64,000 nucleotides of DNA from Pseudomonas sp. H9 (GCF_004353925.1 NZ_SMOK01000029.1:22038-86037), one strand, 5' to 3'. Positions 9,369 through 17,771 are shown, numbered from the stretch's first letter. Numbers and translations are program-made. The notes: a model not told the origin generated them from the sequence alone.

Positions 9369-9480
9369 AGTAACAATTGAGAAAGATTGCTATTTGTTTG
9401 AAATTTACAATCTTTACAATTTTTCCCTTGCGCCTTTTAGGCTGAATCGATGCGCCTATCTGAAAAGGCTTGTGGTGAGT

Positions 9481-9501
9481 CAATGGGAATCAATACCATT
9501 G
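9481..9501. promoter_or_regulatory. Inverted repeat upstream of piuC, possible operator
   Basis: CAATGG and CCATTG flank 9 bases about 30 bp before the piuC start. An overlapping 19-base stretch agrees with the Fur consensus at about 11 positions, which is weak. It could be a Fur site or an operator for another regulator. Confidence 0.3.
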
Positions 9502-9531
9502 GCATCCCATTTGCTCTCAGGTGCCTGCGCC

Positions 9532-10212
9532 ATGCTGCTACACATATCCGGACTGTTCTCTACTGAGGAAGTCGTGCGTATCCGTGAAGCGCTGGAGCAG
9601 ACCGAGTGGGCAGATGGCAAGATCACCGCCGGTTACCAGTCGGCCAAGGCCAAGCACAACTTGCAACTGCCAGAAGGCCATCCGTTGGCCAAGGAAATCG
9701 GCACAGCGTTGATCGAGCGCTTGTGGCAGCACCCACAGTTCATGTCGGCGGCATTGCCACACAAGGTGTTTCCGCCGTTGATCAACTGCTATCGCGAAGG
9801 GGGCAATTTCGGTTTCCACATCGACAACGCTTTACGCCAGCCTCGCGGTAGTCACGAACGGGTGCGTACCGACTTGTCTTCAACGCTGTTTCTGAGCAAC
9901 CCAGAGGACTATGACGGCGGCGAGCTGGTGATCCAGGACACTTACGGCATACAGCAGGTGAAGCTGGCGGCGGGCGATCTGGTGCTCTATCCGGGCACCA
10001 GCTTGCACAAGGTCAATCCGGTGACCCGTGGCGCACGCTACGCGGCGTTTTTCTGGACCCAGAGCCTGGTGCGTGAAGACAGCCAGCGCGCGTTGCTGTT
10101 CGAGATGGACAACGCCATTCAGGCACTGACGGCAGACGTGCCCGAACACCCGGCGTTGATTCAGCTCACCGGCACTTACCACAACCTGTTGCGTCGCTGG
10201 GTCGAGGTCTGA
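9532..10212 (+). CDS. piuC: Fe(II)/2-oxoglutarate-dependent hydroxylase PiuC (PKHD type)
   Basis: A 226-residue dioxygenase. The iron facial triad is visible as H96 and D98 (GFHIDNAL) and H159 (GTSLHKV); R169 fits the 2-oxoglutarate anchor. PiuC-type enzymes accompany piuA-like receptors in many proteobacteria, but their substrate is unknown. The start at 9532 (MLLHISGLFS) matches family starts; the frame is open further upstream but without support. It diverges from piuA and sits 3 bp before the Sel1-repeat gene, with which it probably forms one transcript. Confidence 0.93.
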   Translation: MLLHISGLFSTEEVVRIREALEQTEWADGKITAGYQSAKAKHNLQLPEGHPLAKEIGTALIERLWQHPQFMSAALPHKVFPPLINCYREGGNFGFHIDNALRQPRGSHERVRTDLSSTLFLSNPEDYDGGELVIQDTYGIQQVKLAAGDLVLYPGTSLHKVNPVTRGARYAAFFWTQSLVREDSQRALLFEMDNAIQALTADVPEHPALIQLTGTYHNLLRRWVEV

Positions 10213-10215
10213 TTC

Positions 10216-10974
10216 ATGGCCTTTGCACTTCGGAACCGGCAAGAGCTGGACAGCGACCAATTCACCGAAATGCTTGAACACAGCCCGGCCAAGGCTGCGC
10301 AGGCGATATTAGCCGCAGCAGGGCAGGGCCTCGTTGAGGCTCAGCTCTTGCTGGGGCAGATTCTGCTCGACGGTCGCGGCATCGAGAAAGACCCAGGCTT
10401 GGCGCGCCGCTGGTTTGCTATTGCCGCCGAGCGTGGCAGTGCGATGGCTTGCAACATGCTCGGCCGTTGCCTGGAGCACGGCTGGGGCGGCGAGGTGGAT
10501 CAGGCCCAGGCGGCGCAACACTACCGGCAGGCAGCGCGTACCGGGCTGGACTGGGGGCTATACAACTACGCCAATCTGCTGGCTACTGGCCGTGGTGTCA
10601 TCCAGGATCACGCAACTGCACTGAGCTGTTATCGGCAGGCGGCCGAACTGGGCCACGCCAAGTCGATGAACCTGCTCGGGCGTTATCTGGAAGACGGCGT
10701 GCATTGCCCGCGTGATGTACACAGCGCGCAGCGCTGGTATCAGCGTTCGGCAGAAGGCGGGGATTTTCGTGGGCAGTTCAGTCATGCCGGAGTACTGGCG
10801 GCGCAAGGGCGCACGCAAGATGCCTTGAAGTGGTTGCAACAAGCGCTCGAGGGCGGTAACGCGAATTTCCTGCGAGTAGCCGGGCCAGCGCTGGAACTCG
10901 CCGAGCAGCCTGAAATTCGCCGTTTGGCACAGGCATATGCCGCACGTTTGGCGCAGTTGCAAGCACAGGCTTGA
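10216..10974 (+). CDS. Sel1-like repeat protein next to piuC
   Basis: A 252-residue protein made of at least four Sel1/TPR-like helical repeats of about 36 residues, e.g. AQLLLGQILLDGRGIEKDPGLARRWF and SMNLLGRYLEDGVH. There is no signal peptide, so it is probably cytoplasmic. Sel1 repeats mediate protein-protein contact; no catalytic motif is seen. It starts 3 bp after the piuC stop and is co-transcribed by context. Its last 66 bp (from 10909) form the start of the tandem repeat unit, so its 3' end recurs at 11311 and 11715 as loose fragments. Confidence 0.88.
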   Translation: MAFALRNRQELDSDQFTEMLEHSPAKAAQAILAAAGQGLVEAQLLLGQILLDGRGIEKDPGLARRWFAIAAERGSAMACNMLGRCLEHGWGGEVDQAQAAQHYRQAARTGLDWGLYNYANLLATGRGVIQDHATALSCYRQAAELGHAKSMNLLGRYLEDGVHCPRDVHSAQRWYQRSAEGGDFRGQFSHAGVLAAQGRTQDALKWLQQALEGGNANFLRVAGPALELAEQPEIRRLAQAYAARLAQLQAQA

Positions 10975-10980
10975 TCGCCA

Positions 10981-11051
10981 GTGGGAGCGGGCTTGCCCCG
11001 CGACGCGGTGTGTCAGGTAAAACGCGAATCGCGGGGCAAGCCCGCTCCCAC
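10981..11051. repeat. REP inverted pair, triplication unit 1
   Basis: GTGGGAGCGGGCTTGCCCCG at 10981 and its inverse at 11028-11051, with CGCG-rich sequence between. It lies between the Sel1 gene stop and the terminator. Confidence 0.85.
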
Positions 11052-11079
11052 CGGGGGGGACTGGCTAATCAGCCAGCCG

Positions 11080-11108
11080 AAAAAAAGGGGCCTTTCGGCC
11101 CCTTTTTC
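11080..11108. terminator. Bidirectional terminator, unit 1
   Basis: A run of A, AAGGGGCC, a short TTTC loop, GGCCCCTT and a run of T. It works on both strands, as expected between convergent genes. Confidence 0.85.
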
Positions 11109-11109
11109 A

Positions 11110-11310
11110 TTACAGGTAGTAGGCTTTCAGCGGCGGGAAGCCGTTGAACTCTACAGCGCTGTAGCTGGTGGTGTAGGCACCGGTCGACAGCCAGTACAGG
11201 CGGTCACCGATAGCCAGGTTCAGTGGCAGGCCGTACTTGTAGTGCTCGTACATGATGTCGGCGCTGTCGCAGGTAGGGCCGGCGATGACCACTTCTTCCA
11301 TTTCGCCTTT
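11110..11310 (-). pseudogene. Duplicated 3' fragment of speC (copy 1)
   Basis: Encodes the last 66 residues of the decarboxylase with the stop codon (KGEMEEVVIAGPTCDSAD to PPLKAYYL) but no start, promoter or PLP domain. It could be read as an 84-residue ORF only by starting with TTG in the antisense of the Sel1 fragment. It is a by-product of the triplication. Confidence 0.85.
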
Positions 11311-11376
11311 CCTGAAATTCGCCGTTTGGCACAGGCATATGCCGCACGTTTGGCGCAGTTGCAAGCACAGGCTTGA
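11311..11376 (+). pseudogene. Duplicated 3' fragment of the Sel1 gene (copy 2)
   Basis: Encodes only the last 21 residues of the Sel1-repeat protein (PEIRRLAQAYAARLAQLQAQ and the last Ala) with its stop. A longer in-frame ORF from 10981 crosses REP and antisense speC DNA and is not a gene. Confidence 0.85.
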
Positions 11377-11382
11377 TCGCCA

Positions 11383-11454
11383 GTGGGAGCGGGCTTGCCC
11401 CGCGACGCGGTGTGTCAGGTAAAACGCGAATCGCGGGGCAAGCCCGCTCCCACC
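11383..11454. repeat. REP inverted pair, triplication unit 2
   Basis: Same arrangement as in unit 1, from GTGGGAGC at 11383 to CTCCCACC at 11454. It is followed by nine G residues instead of seven. Confidence 0.85.
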
Positions 11455-11482
11455 GGGGGGGGGACTGGCTAATCAGCCGGCC

Positions 11483-11512
11483 GAAAAAAAGGGGCCTTTC
11501 GGCCCCTTTTTC
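11483..11512. terminator. Bidirectional terminator, unit 2
   Basis: Same hairpin as unit 1, with A-run and T-run on either side and an intact stem. Confidence 0.8.
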
Positions 11513-11513
11513 A

Positions 11514-11714
11514 TTACAGGTAGTAGGCTTTCAGCGGCGGGAAGCCGTTGAACTCTACAGCGCTGTAGCTGGTGGTGTAGGCACCGGTCGACAGCCAGCA
11601 CAGGCGGTCACCGATAGCCAGGTTCAGTGGCAGGCCGTATTTGTAGTGCTCGTACATGATGTCGGCGCTGTCGCAGGTAGGGCCGGCGATGACCACTTCT
11701 TCCATTTCGCCTTT
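11514..11714 (-). pseudogene. Duplicated 3' fragment of speC (copy 2)
   Basis: Second loose copy of the last 66 codons of speC. It carries a Tyr-to-Cys change (DRLCW in place of DRLYW) and one silent change, consistent with decay without selection. Confidence 0.85.
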
Positions 11715-11780
11715 CCTAAAATTCGCCGTTTGGCACAGGCATATGCCGCACGTTTGGCGCAGTTGCAAGCACAGGCTTGA
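11715..11780 (+). pseudogene. Duplicated 3' fragment of the Sel1 gene (copy 3)
   Basis: Third copy of the last 21 codons, here beginning CCTAAAATTC in place of CCTGAAATTC. No start or ribosome site of its own. Confidence 0.85.
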
Positions 11781-11786
11781 TCGCCA

Positions 11787-11858
11787 GTGGGAGCGGGCTT
11801 GCCCCGCGACGCGGTGTGTCAGGTAAAACGCGAATCGCGGGGCAAGCCCGCTCCCACC
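11787..11858. repeat. REP inverted pair, triplication unit 3
   Basis: Same REP arrangement as in units 1 and 2, next to the intact speC gene. Confidence 0.85.
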
Positions 11859-11883
11859 GGGGGGGCTGGCTAATCAGCCGGCC

Positions 11884-11913
11884 GAAAAAAAGGAGCCTTT
11901 CGGCCCCTTTTTC
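11884..11913. terminator. Terminator of intact speC, unit 3, with a stem mismatch
   Basis: The stem reads AAGGAGCC against GGCCCCTT, so one G:C pair of the other two copies has become an A/C mismatch. Transcripts that leave speC still meet the terminators of units 2 and 1. Confidence 0.75.
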
Positions 11914-11914
11914 A

Positions 11915-13078
11915 TTACAGGTAGTAGGCTTTCAGCGGCGGGAAGCCGTTGAACTCTACAGCGCTGTAGCTGGTGGTGTAGGCACCGGTCGACAGCCAGT
12001 ACAGGCGGTCACCGATAGCCAGGTTCAGTGGCAGGCCGTACTTGTAGTGCTCGTACATGATGTCGGCGCTGTCGCAGGTAGGGCCGGCGATGACCACTTC
12101 TTCCATTTCGCCTTTCTTCTCGGTCCAGATCGGGAACTTGATGGACTCGTCCATGGTTTCGATCAAGCCGGAGAATTTACCCACGTCGGTGTAGACCCAG
12201 CGCTCGACTGCGGTACGCGATTTACGCGCTACCAGCACCACTTCACTGACCAGAATGCCGGCGTTGGCGATCAGCGAACGGCCTGGCTCAAGGATGATTT
12301 CCGGCAGATCGTCACCGAAGTCTTCCTTGAGGAAACGGATGATTTCTTCGGCGTAGGTTTCCAGGCTGTTGGTACGGGTGATGTAGTTGGCCGGGAAGCC
12401 GCCGCCCATGTTGATCAGCTTGAGTTCGATGCCGTCTTCTTCTTTCAGGCGTTCGAAGATCACTTTGACTTTAGCGATAGCCGCATCCCAGACGCTGATG
12501 TCGCGTTGTTGCGAACCCACGTGGAACGAGATGCCGTAAGGCACCAGACCCAGGTCACGGGCAAGGATCAGCAGGTCCATGGCCATGTCGGTCTGGCAGC
12601 CGAACTTGCGCGACAGTGGCCAGTCGGCAGTGGTCGAACCTTCAGTGAGAATACGCACGTACACCTTGGAGCCTGGTGCCGCCTTGGCGATGTTGCGCAG
12701 GTCGGCCTCGGAGTCGGTGGCATACAGACGCACGCCCTTCTCGTAGAAGTAGCGGATGTCCTTGGACTTCTTGATGGTGTTGCCGTAGCTGATGCGATCA
12801 GGGCCGACGCCACGGCCGAGCACTTTGTCCAGCTCGTAGATCGAGGCGATGTCAAAGCTCGAGCCTTTTTCCTTGAGCAGGTCGATGATCTCGACGGCCG
12901 GGTTGGCCTTGACTGCGTAGTAGACCTTGGCGAATTCGAAACCGGCGCGCAGGTCGTCATAGGCCTGGCTGATCATCTGGGTGTCGATGAGCACGAACGG
13001 GGTTTCTTGCTTGTCGGCGAACGCCTTCATTTTTTGGAAGGTATCGCGCGCGAAGTAGTCTTCGACCTGAATCGACAT
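11915..13078 (-). CDS. speC: PLP-dependent ornithine (lysine/diaminopimelate family) decarboxylase SpeC
   Basis: Fold-type III decarboxylase of 387 residues, the length of the Pseudomonas SpeC. It makes putrescine from ornithine in polyamine synthesis. The PLP lysine is K57 (VYYAVKANP). A glycine-rich phosphate loop (GGGFPANY), EPGRSLIANAGIL and the catalytic cysteine near residue 335 (GPTCDSAD) are present. The start at 13078 (MSIQVEDYF) matches the family and has GGAG nine bases upstream; the frame is open 31 codons further without support. The last 201 bp are the source of the two minus-strand fragments in the tandem repeat. Confidence 0.93.
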   Translation of the reverse strand: MSIQVEDYFARDTFQKMKAFADKQETPFVLIDTQMISQAYDDLRAGFEFAKVYYAVKANPAVEIIDLLKEKGSSFDIASIYELDKVLGRGVGPDRISYGNTIKKSKDIRYFYEKGVRLYATDSEADLRNIAKAAPGSKVYVRILTEGSTTADWPLSRKFGCQTDMAMDLLILARDLGLVPYGISFHVGSQQRDISVWDAAIAKVKVIFERLKEEDGIELKLINMGGGFPANYITRTNSLETYAEEIIRFLKEDFGDDLPEIILEPGRSLIANAGILVSEVVLVARKSRTAVERWVYTDVGKFSGLIETMDESIKFPIWTEKKGEMEEVVIAGPTCDSADIMYEHYKYGLPLNLAIGDRLYWLSTGAYTTSYSAVEFNGFPPLKAYYL

Positions 13079-13727
13079 GCTTAGGGACTCCATGGGCAAA
13101 CTGATTGAAAAAGTGGCTGCAACTGAACGCCCTCCGTATCCCCACTTTGGTTCGCCTACTTCCCAAGGCATGTCGCCGAAAGCAAAAAGGTCAACCGTGC
13201 GTGATAAAGCGAGCTACGGGTGACCTTGCTGTCTCGTCGTCAGTACTTGAGCCGGATGGATCGTTTCCAGCATGGACGTTCGGCGCGAACTTTAGGACCT
13301 GAGGGGCTCAAGATCAACAAAAAACGTCGCGATTTCGCACGCGTTTGTCGCCCCGTCGTGCACAGTCACTTTGTAACCGACCCAGGTAAACAGTAGATGT
13401 TCAATTTGGTGACAAAAGCGTTAAAAATACCGAAAAGCACGAAGAACGTTCAGTGATTCGGTGAGTTCGTTGATGTGCTTGCTAATCGGCGAAATTAGCG
13501 ACGAAAGTGGCAAAAAAATCGCTGAACAGTGCTTGTGGAGCGCTTGCCATTGTCATCGGTGAAACCCGTAGCCGTTCAATTTTTTTTTCGTGCCCAGCAA
13601 CATGTTCAATCGAGATTTTTTTTGCCTGAATTACGCTTCGTCGCTCACCACGAACTTCAATTGATCGTCTTAATAAGAAACATTACTATTCGCGTCATTC
13701 CTCACGCTTGGCGAAGACCCCCGCACC
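13079..13727. other. Gene-free region between speC and fecI
   Basis: About 650 bp with lower GC than its surroundings and A/T tracts. The ORFs that cross it lack ribosome sites and family resemblance. It should hold the speC promoter (leftward) and the fecI promoter (rightward). The only site I can support is the Fur-box-like sequence at 13669-13687. No hairpin strong enough for a small RNA stood out. Confidence 0.6.
13669..13687. promoter_or_regulatory. Fur-box-like site before fecI
   Basis: TTAATAAGAAACATTACT agrees at about 13 of 19 positions with the Pseudomonas form of the Fur box (GATAATGAGAATCATTATC). It lies about 40 bp before the GTG start of the iron sigma factor, where Fur repression of fecI is expected. 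Confidence 0.55.
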
Positions 13728-14216
13728 GTGTCGCGACACAAAGGCTTCCTTGACCACTACCATGAGCTGATCGGCACCTGGACGCGCAAGTTGCGCAATC
13801 GCCAGCAGGCCGAGGATTTGGCGCATGATGCGTTTGTCCGGGTGCTGGAAAATGACCAGGCCGGGGTCGAGCAGCCACGCGCGTACCTGCACCAGACCGC
13901 GCGCAACATTGCCGTGGATGGCTACCGCCGCGAAGACCGTCGTCAGGCCGTTGAGCAAGACATCATTGATCCCGGTACCGACCTCAGTGGCGACCCGGAG
14001 GCTTATATGCATGCCGTCGAGCTGGCCGACAGCGTCGAGCGGGCACTGGCGCTGTTGCCGCTCAATTGCCGGCGCGTGTTCATCTGGCAGAAGCTCGAAG
14101 GGCTGACCCAGGCCGAAATCGCCGAACGCATGGGCTTGACCAAGAACATGGTCGAAAAGTATATGATTCGCACGCTCCGGCATCTGCGTGAGCACCTGGA
14201 TGTGTCAACGAGATGA
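13728..14216 (+). CDS. fecI: ECF sigma factor, FecI type
   Basis: A 162-residue extracytoplasmic-function sigma factor. Region 2 is seen as AEDLAHDAFVRVLEN with the DNA-melting part RAYLHQTARNIAVDGYRR; region 4 is a helix-turn-helix, LTQAEIAERMGLTKNMVEKYM. FecI-type factors direct transcription of the nearby TonB receptor when ferric citrate binds outside. The start is GTG at 13728; the anti-sigma gene overlaps its stop (ATGA). Assignment to citrate rests on the FecA likeness of the downstream receptor. Confidence 0.88.
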   Translation: MSRHKGFLDHYHELIGTWTRKLRNRQQAEDLAHDAFVRVLENDQAGVEQPRAYLHQTARNIAVDGYRREDRRQAVEQDIIDPGTDLSGDPEAYMHAVELADSVERALALLPLNCRRVFIWQKLEGLTQAEIAERMGLTKNMVEKYMIRTLRHLREHLDVSTR

Positions 14217-15208
14217 GTCAGGCGAATGTTTTCATGAATAACGATGCGTGCCTGTGTGGCCGTGAAGCGGTGCGCGATCAGGCCGCCCAATGGTTTGCCC
14301 GCACTTGCGATGGCACGTTGAGCGCAGACGTACAGACTCAGTTCGAAGCCTGGCTGACACAGCACCCTCAACATCAGTACGAATACGATGTGCTCGCCCA
14401 GCTTTGGGGCGCAGCCGATGGTATTGCGCGGGTGCGTCTTGAGGCGCTGTGCCAAGCCGAGCCGGTGCGTCAATTACCGCGTCGGCGTTTCATTCAGCAG
14501 GCGCTGGCTGCGGGTGTGGCTGCGGCGGCAGTGGGGCTTGGCTGGTTCGGTTGGCAGCACCATCAGCTCAACTATCAAGATCAGCTTCACACTGCGCTCA
14601 ACGAGCGCCGCCAGATTGACCTGCCCGATGGCTCGCATCTGGAGCTTAATGGCCGCACGCAGCTCAGCGTCGACTTCAGTGCCGGGCAACGGCGTATCGA
14701 CCTGACGGCTGGCGAAGTCATGTTCAGCGTTGCCCACGATACCGCTCGGCCATTTGTTGTGAACACCCGTCACGGCGCGGTCACCGTCACCGGCACCCGT
14801 TTCGACGTCCGCCTGGACCCGACGCGCACCCGGGTGGCAGTGGAACAAGGCTCGGTCAAGGTACAAGGAGCTGATGCCAGCCAGGCGTTACTCACAGCCG
14901 GGCTCGGCGCGCAGATCGATGCCCGGGGTACGGTCGCCAAGCCTTATGCCGTGGACGCTGCTGCACTGACCGCCTGGCGCAACGGCAAGCTGGTGTTCAA
15001 CGACGCTCCGTTGAGCGAAGTGGTCGAGGAAGTCTCGCGCTATCGCGCCCAACCCCTGCGGATCGGCGAAGGAAAAGTTGGTGCTCTACGCCTGAGCAGC
15101 ACCTTCAGCAGTGACGACACGGATGCGTTGTTGCGAGCACTGCCGAGCATCCTGCCAGTGGCCATCAAGACCCACGCCGACGGCTCCAGCGAAATAATTT
15201 CAAAATAA
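14213..15208 (+). CDS. fecR: Anti-sigma factor / signal transducer FecR
   Basis: A 331-residue FecR-type regulator with an N-terminal cytoplasmic DUF4880-like segment (QAAQWFART, FEAWLTQHPQH), one membrane helix (FIQQALAAGVAAAAVGLGWFGW, about 86-107) and a periplasmic FecR domain (IDLPDGSHLELNGRTQLSV, GTRFDVRLDPTRTRVAVEQGSVKV). It passes the signal from the substrate-loaded receptor to FecI. Its ATG overlaps the sigma-factor stop by four bases. It precedes fecA by about 110 bp, where a FecI-dependent promoter would be expected; I could not place one with confidence. Confidence 0.9.
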   Translation: MSQANVFMNNDACLCGREAVRDQAAQWFARTCDGTLSADVQTQFEAWLTQHPQHQYEYDVLAQLWGAADGIARVRLEALCQAEPVRQLPRRRFIQQALAAGVAAAAVGLGWFGWQHHQLNYQDQLHTALNERRQIDLPDGSHLELNGRTQLSVDFSAGQRRIDLTAGEVMFSVAHDTARPFVVNTRHGAVTVTGTRFDVRLDPTRTRVAVEQGSVKVQGADASQALLTAGLGAQIDARGTVAKPYAVDAAALTAWRNGKLVFNDAPLSEVVEEVSRYRAQPLRIGEGKVGALRLSSTFSSDDTDALLRALPSILPVAIKTHADGSSEIISK

Positions 15209-15317
15209 ATTCAGGTTTTTTTTCAGTTGTTCGTCTTCCTGGCCAACTGCAACTGCCAAGCATTTCCATTTGCATGCAGATGGCATTTTATCCGGCCCTT
15301 TTGGATTTCTCGAAGAC

Positions 15318-17771
15318 GTGAACAACAACAAGTTTTCCCCGCGTTTTGCCCCACGCTTGCGTACCCGATTGTTACCTCTGGCGTTGGCCCTGGCGGTCAA
15401 CGGTGGCATCGCCAGCAGCTACGCTGACGAGCCAGCTACCTCTATCCAGATCCAGGCCCAACCGCTGGCCTCGGCCCTGAGCCAATTGGGACAGCAAACC
15501 TCGCTGCAACTGTTCTTCAGCCCGGAACTGGTCGCTGGCAAGCAAGCACCGGCCGTCTCCGGCACGTTGGCTCCGGAGCAGGCACTGCAGGCGCTGCTGC
15601 AAGGCAGTGGGCTGACTTACGAGATTTCCCAGGGCACCGTCGTGCTCAAGCCGGCTCAGAGCGCAGGCACCTTGACCACTGGCAGCCTCGAACTGGCACC
15701 CACCGACGTCAAAGTGGTGGGTGACTGGCTGGGAAACGCTGATGAAACCGTGGTGCAGAACCACCCGGGCGCGCGTACCGTGGTTCGTCGCGAGGCGATG
15801 ATCGAAGAAGGCACGATGAACGTGCGTGATGCTCTGCGCGGCATTCCCGGTGTGCAGGTGCAGGACTCAAACGGCACCGGCGGCAGTGACATTGCATTGA
15901 ACGTAGGCGTACGCGGCCTGACTTCCCGTTTGTCTCCGCGTTCCACCGTACTGATCGACGGCATCCCGGCAGCCTTCGCCCCCTATGGTCAGCCGCAGTT
16001 GTCCATGGCGCCGATCTCCTCTGGCAACCTCGACAGTATTGACGTTGTGCGCGGCGCAGGCTCGGTCCGTTATGGCCCGCAAAACGTGGGCGGGGTGATC
16101 AACTTCGTTACCCGGGCGATTCCGGAAAAGGCCACAGGCGAGTTGTCGACCACCATGGAAACGTCCCGTCATGGTGGCTGGAAGCACATCGAGTCGGCAT
16201 TTCTCGGTGGTACCGCCGACAACGGCCTGGGCGCAGCGTTGCTGTACTCGGGAGTCAATGGCAATGGTTACCGCAGCAGTAACAACGACAATGACATCGA
16301 TGACGTACTGCTCAAAACCCATTGGGCAGTGACCGACAGCGATGAGTTGTGGTTGAACTTCCACTATTACGACGCCAAGGCTGACATGCCCGGCGGTTTG
16401 ACCCAAGCGCAGTTCGACGACGATCCCTATCAGTCCGACCGTGACTACGACAACTTCAGTGGTCGCCGCAAAGACGTGTCGCTCAAGTACCTGCGCCAGA
16501 TCGACGATGTCACCCAGTTCGAAGTTCTGACCTACTACACCGACAGCTTCCGTGGCAGCAGCATCGCCGCCCGTGACCAGAAGACTTTGTCGTCGTACCC
16601 GCGCAGCTATCACACCTTCGGGATCGAGCCGCGCCTGTCGCGGATCTTCTTCGTCGGCCCGACTACCCAGGAAGTCAGTGTCGGTTATCGCTACCTCAAA
16701 GAGGCCATGCACGAGCAGGCTACTCGCCTGGCTCTGATCGACAACGTTCCGACCCCGGAGCCGGGCTCTGACGGTCATGTCTATCAGGACCGTACCGGTG
16801 GCACTGAAGCCAGTGCCTACTACATTGACGACAAGATCGATGTGGGTAACTGGACCATTACGCCGGGGATCCGTTTCGAACACATCAATACCGACTGGCA
16901 TGAGCGCCCGGTGATCGGTACGGATGGCAAGCGCGTACAAGAGAAAAACCGCAGCATCACCAGCAACGAACCGTTGCCGGCGCTGAGTGTGATGTATCAC
17001 CTGTCTGATGAGTGGAAGCTGTTCGCCAACTATGAAACCTCATTCGGCAGCCTGCAGTACTTCCAGTTGGGCCAGGGGGGCAAAGGCGACCAGACCGCCA
17101 ATGGCCTGGAGCCGGAAAAAGCCAAGACCTATGAAGTCGGTACGCGCTACAACAACGGTATCTGGGGTGGTGAGCTGACCGCGTTCTACATCGACTTCGA
17201 CGATGAGCTGCAATACATCAGCAATGACATTGGCTGGACCAACCTCGGCGCCACCAAGCACCAAGGTATCGAGGCCTCGGTGCGCTACGACCTGTCGGGC
17301 CTCGATCCGCGCTTGCAGGGCTTGAGCGCCAACGCTGGGTACACCTATACCCGCGCCACCTATGAAGGTGAAATCCCAGGCTTCAAAGGTCGTGACCTGC
17401 CGTTCTACTCGCGGCAAGTAGCCACTGCCGGCCTGCGTTACCAGATCAACCGCTGGACCTGGAACCTCGATGCTTTTGCTCAATCGAAGCAGCGCGCGCC
17501 GGGTACCGGGATGAACAAAGACGGCAGTTTCAACGGCAACTACATCACTGAGCCGAGTGCTGATGGCCAGTACGGCGACATCCCAGGTTATGTCACTTGG
17601 GCGGCGCGTGGTGGTTATGACTTTGGCCCGCAACTATCGAACCTGAAACTGGCTGCCGGGGTGAAGAACATCTTCGACAAGCAGTACTACACCCGTTCCA
17701 GCGATAACAACGCGGGGATCTACCTGGGTGAGCCGCGCACCTTCTATGTGCAGGCCAGCGTAGGCTTCTAA
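15318..17771 (+). CDS. fecA: TonB-dependent ferric-citrate-type receptor FecA with signalling domain
   Basis: An 817-residue outer-membrane transducer. A signal peptide ends near SSYADEP. It is followed by the secretin/TonB N-terminal signalling domain (about 42-110, IQAQPLASALSQLGQQTSLQ), a plug and a barrel ending in VQASVGF. The plug strongly resembles E. coli FecA (NHPGARTVVRREAM, RSTVLIDGIPAAFAPYGQPQ, RYGPQNVGGVINFVTRAIP), which points to ferric dicitrate. GTG at 15318 is chosen as start because it gives a normal signal peptide; TTG at 15270 is an alternative. The ribosome site is weak. Third gene of the fecIRA unit. Confidence 0.92.
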   Translation: MNNNKFSPRFAPRLRTRLLPLALALAVNGGIASSYADEPATSIQIQAQPLASALSQLGQQTSLQLFFSPELVAGKQAPAVSGTLAPEQALQALLQGSGLTYEISQGTVVLKPAQSAGTLTTGSLELAPTDVKVVGDWLGNADETVVQNHPGARTVVRREAMIEEGTMNVRDALRGIPGVQVQDSNGTGGSDIALNVGVRGLTSRLSPRSTVLIDGIPAAFAPYGQPQLSMAPISSGNLDSIDVVRGAGSVRYGPQNVGGVINFVTRAIPEKATGELSTTMETSRHGGWKHIESAFLGGTADNGLGAALLYSGVNGNGYRSSNNDNDIDDVLLKTHWAVTDSDELWLNFHYYDAKADMPGGLTQAQFDDDPYQSDRDYDNFSGRRKDVSLKYLRQIDDVTQFEVLTYYTDSFRGSSIAARDQKTLSSYPRSYHTFGIEPRLSRIFFVGPTTQEVSVGYRYLKEAMHEQATRLALIDNVPTPEPGSDGHVYQDRTGGTEASAYYIDDKIDVGNWTITPGIRFEHINTDWHERPVIGTDGKRVQEKNRSITSNEPLPALSVMYHLSDEWKLFANYETSFGSLQYFQLGQGGKGDQTANGLEPEKAKTYEVGTRYNNGIWGGELTAFYIDFDDELQYISNDIGWTNLGATKHQGIEASVRYDLSGLDPRLQGLSANAGYTYTRATYEGEIPGFKGRDLPFYSRQVATAGLRYQINRWTWNLDAFAQSKQRAPGTGMNKDGSFNGNYITEPSADGQYGDIPGYVTWAARGGYDFGPQLSNLKLAAGVKNIFDKQYYTRSSDNNAGIYLGEPRTFYVQASVGF

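Larger units (their letters stand above)
10909..12115. repeat. Tandem triplication of the Sel1/speC junction (units of 402, 404 and 401 bp)
   Basis: Unit 1 is 10909-11310, unit 2 is 11311-11714 and unit 3 is 11715-12115. Each holds 66 bp of the Sel1-gene 3' end, an inverted REP pair, a bidirectional terminator and 201 bp of the speC 3' end on the minus strand. Only unit 1 is joined to a whole Sel1 gene and only unit 3 to a whole speC. The units differ by a handful of substitutions (for example TAC to TGC in the Tyr of DRLYW in unit 2, a terminator base in unit 3) and by G-tract length (7, 9, 7). This argues against a simple assembly error. Confidence 0.95.

Noticed and set aside
10981..11780. 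ORFs of 131 and 135 residues on the plus strand and 84 residues on the minus strand within the triplication
   Set aside because: They are fusions of gene-end fragments with REP and antisense DNA, created by the tandem repeat. No ribosome site or family support.
10909..12115. Assembly artefact as the cause of the triplication
   Set aside because: The three units carry different substitutions and G-tract lengths, which a simple duplicated contig would not show. It cannot be fully excluded without reads.
13105..13753. Small ORFs in the speC-fecI gap
   Set aside because: No ribosome sites, atypical composition and overlap with the expected promoters and the fecI start.
15209..15317. FecI-dependent promoter before fecA
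   Set aside because: A CGTC-like -10 element can be seen near 15230, but no convincing -35 element at the right distance, so it is not listed as a feature.
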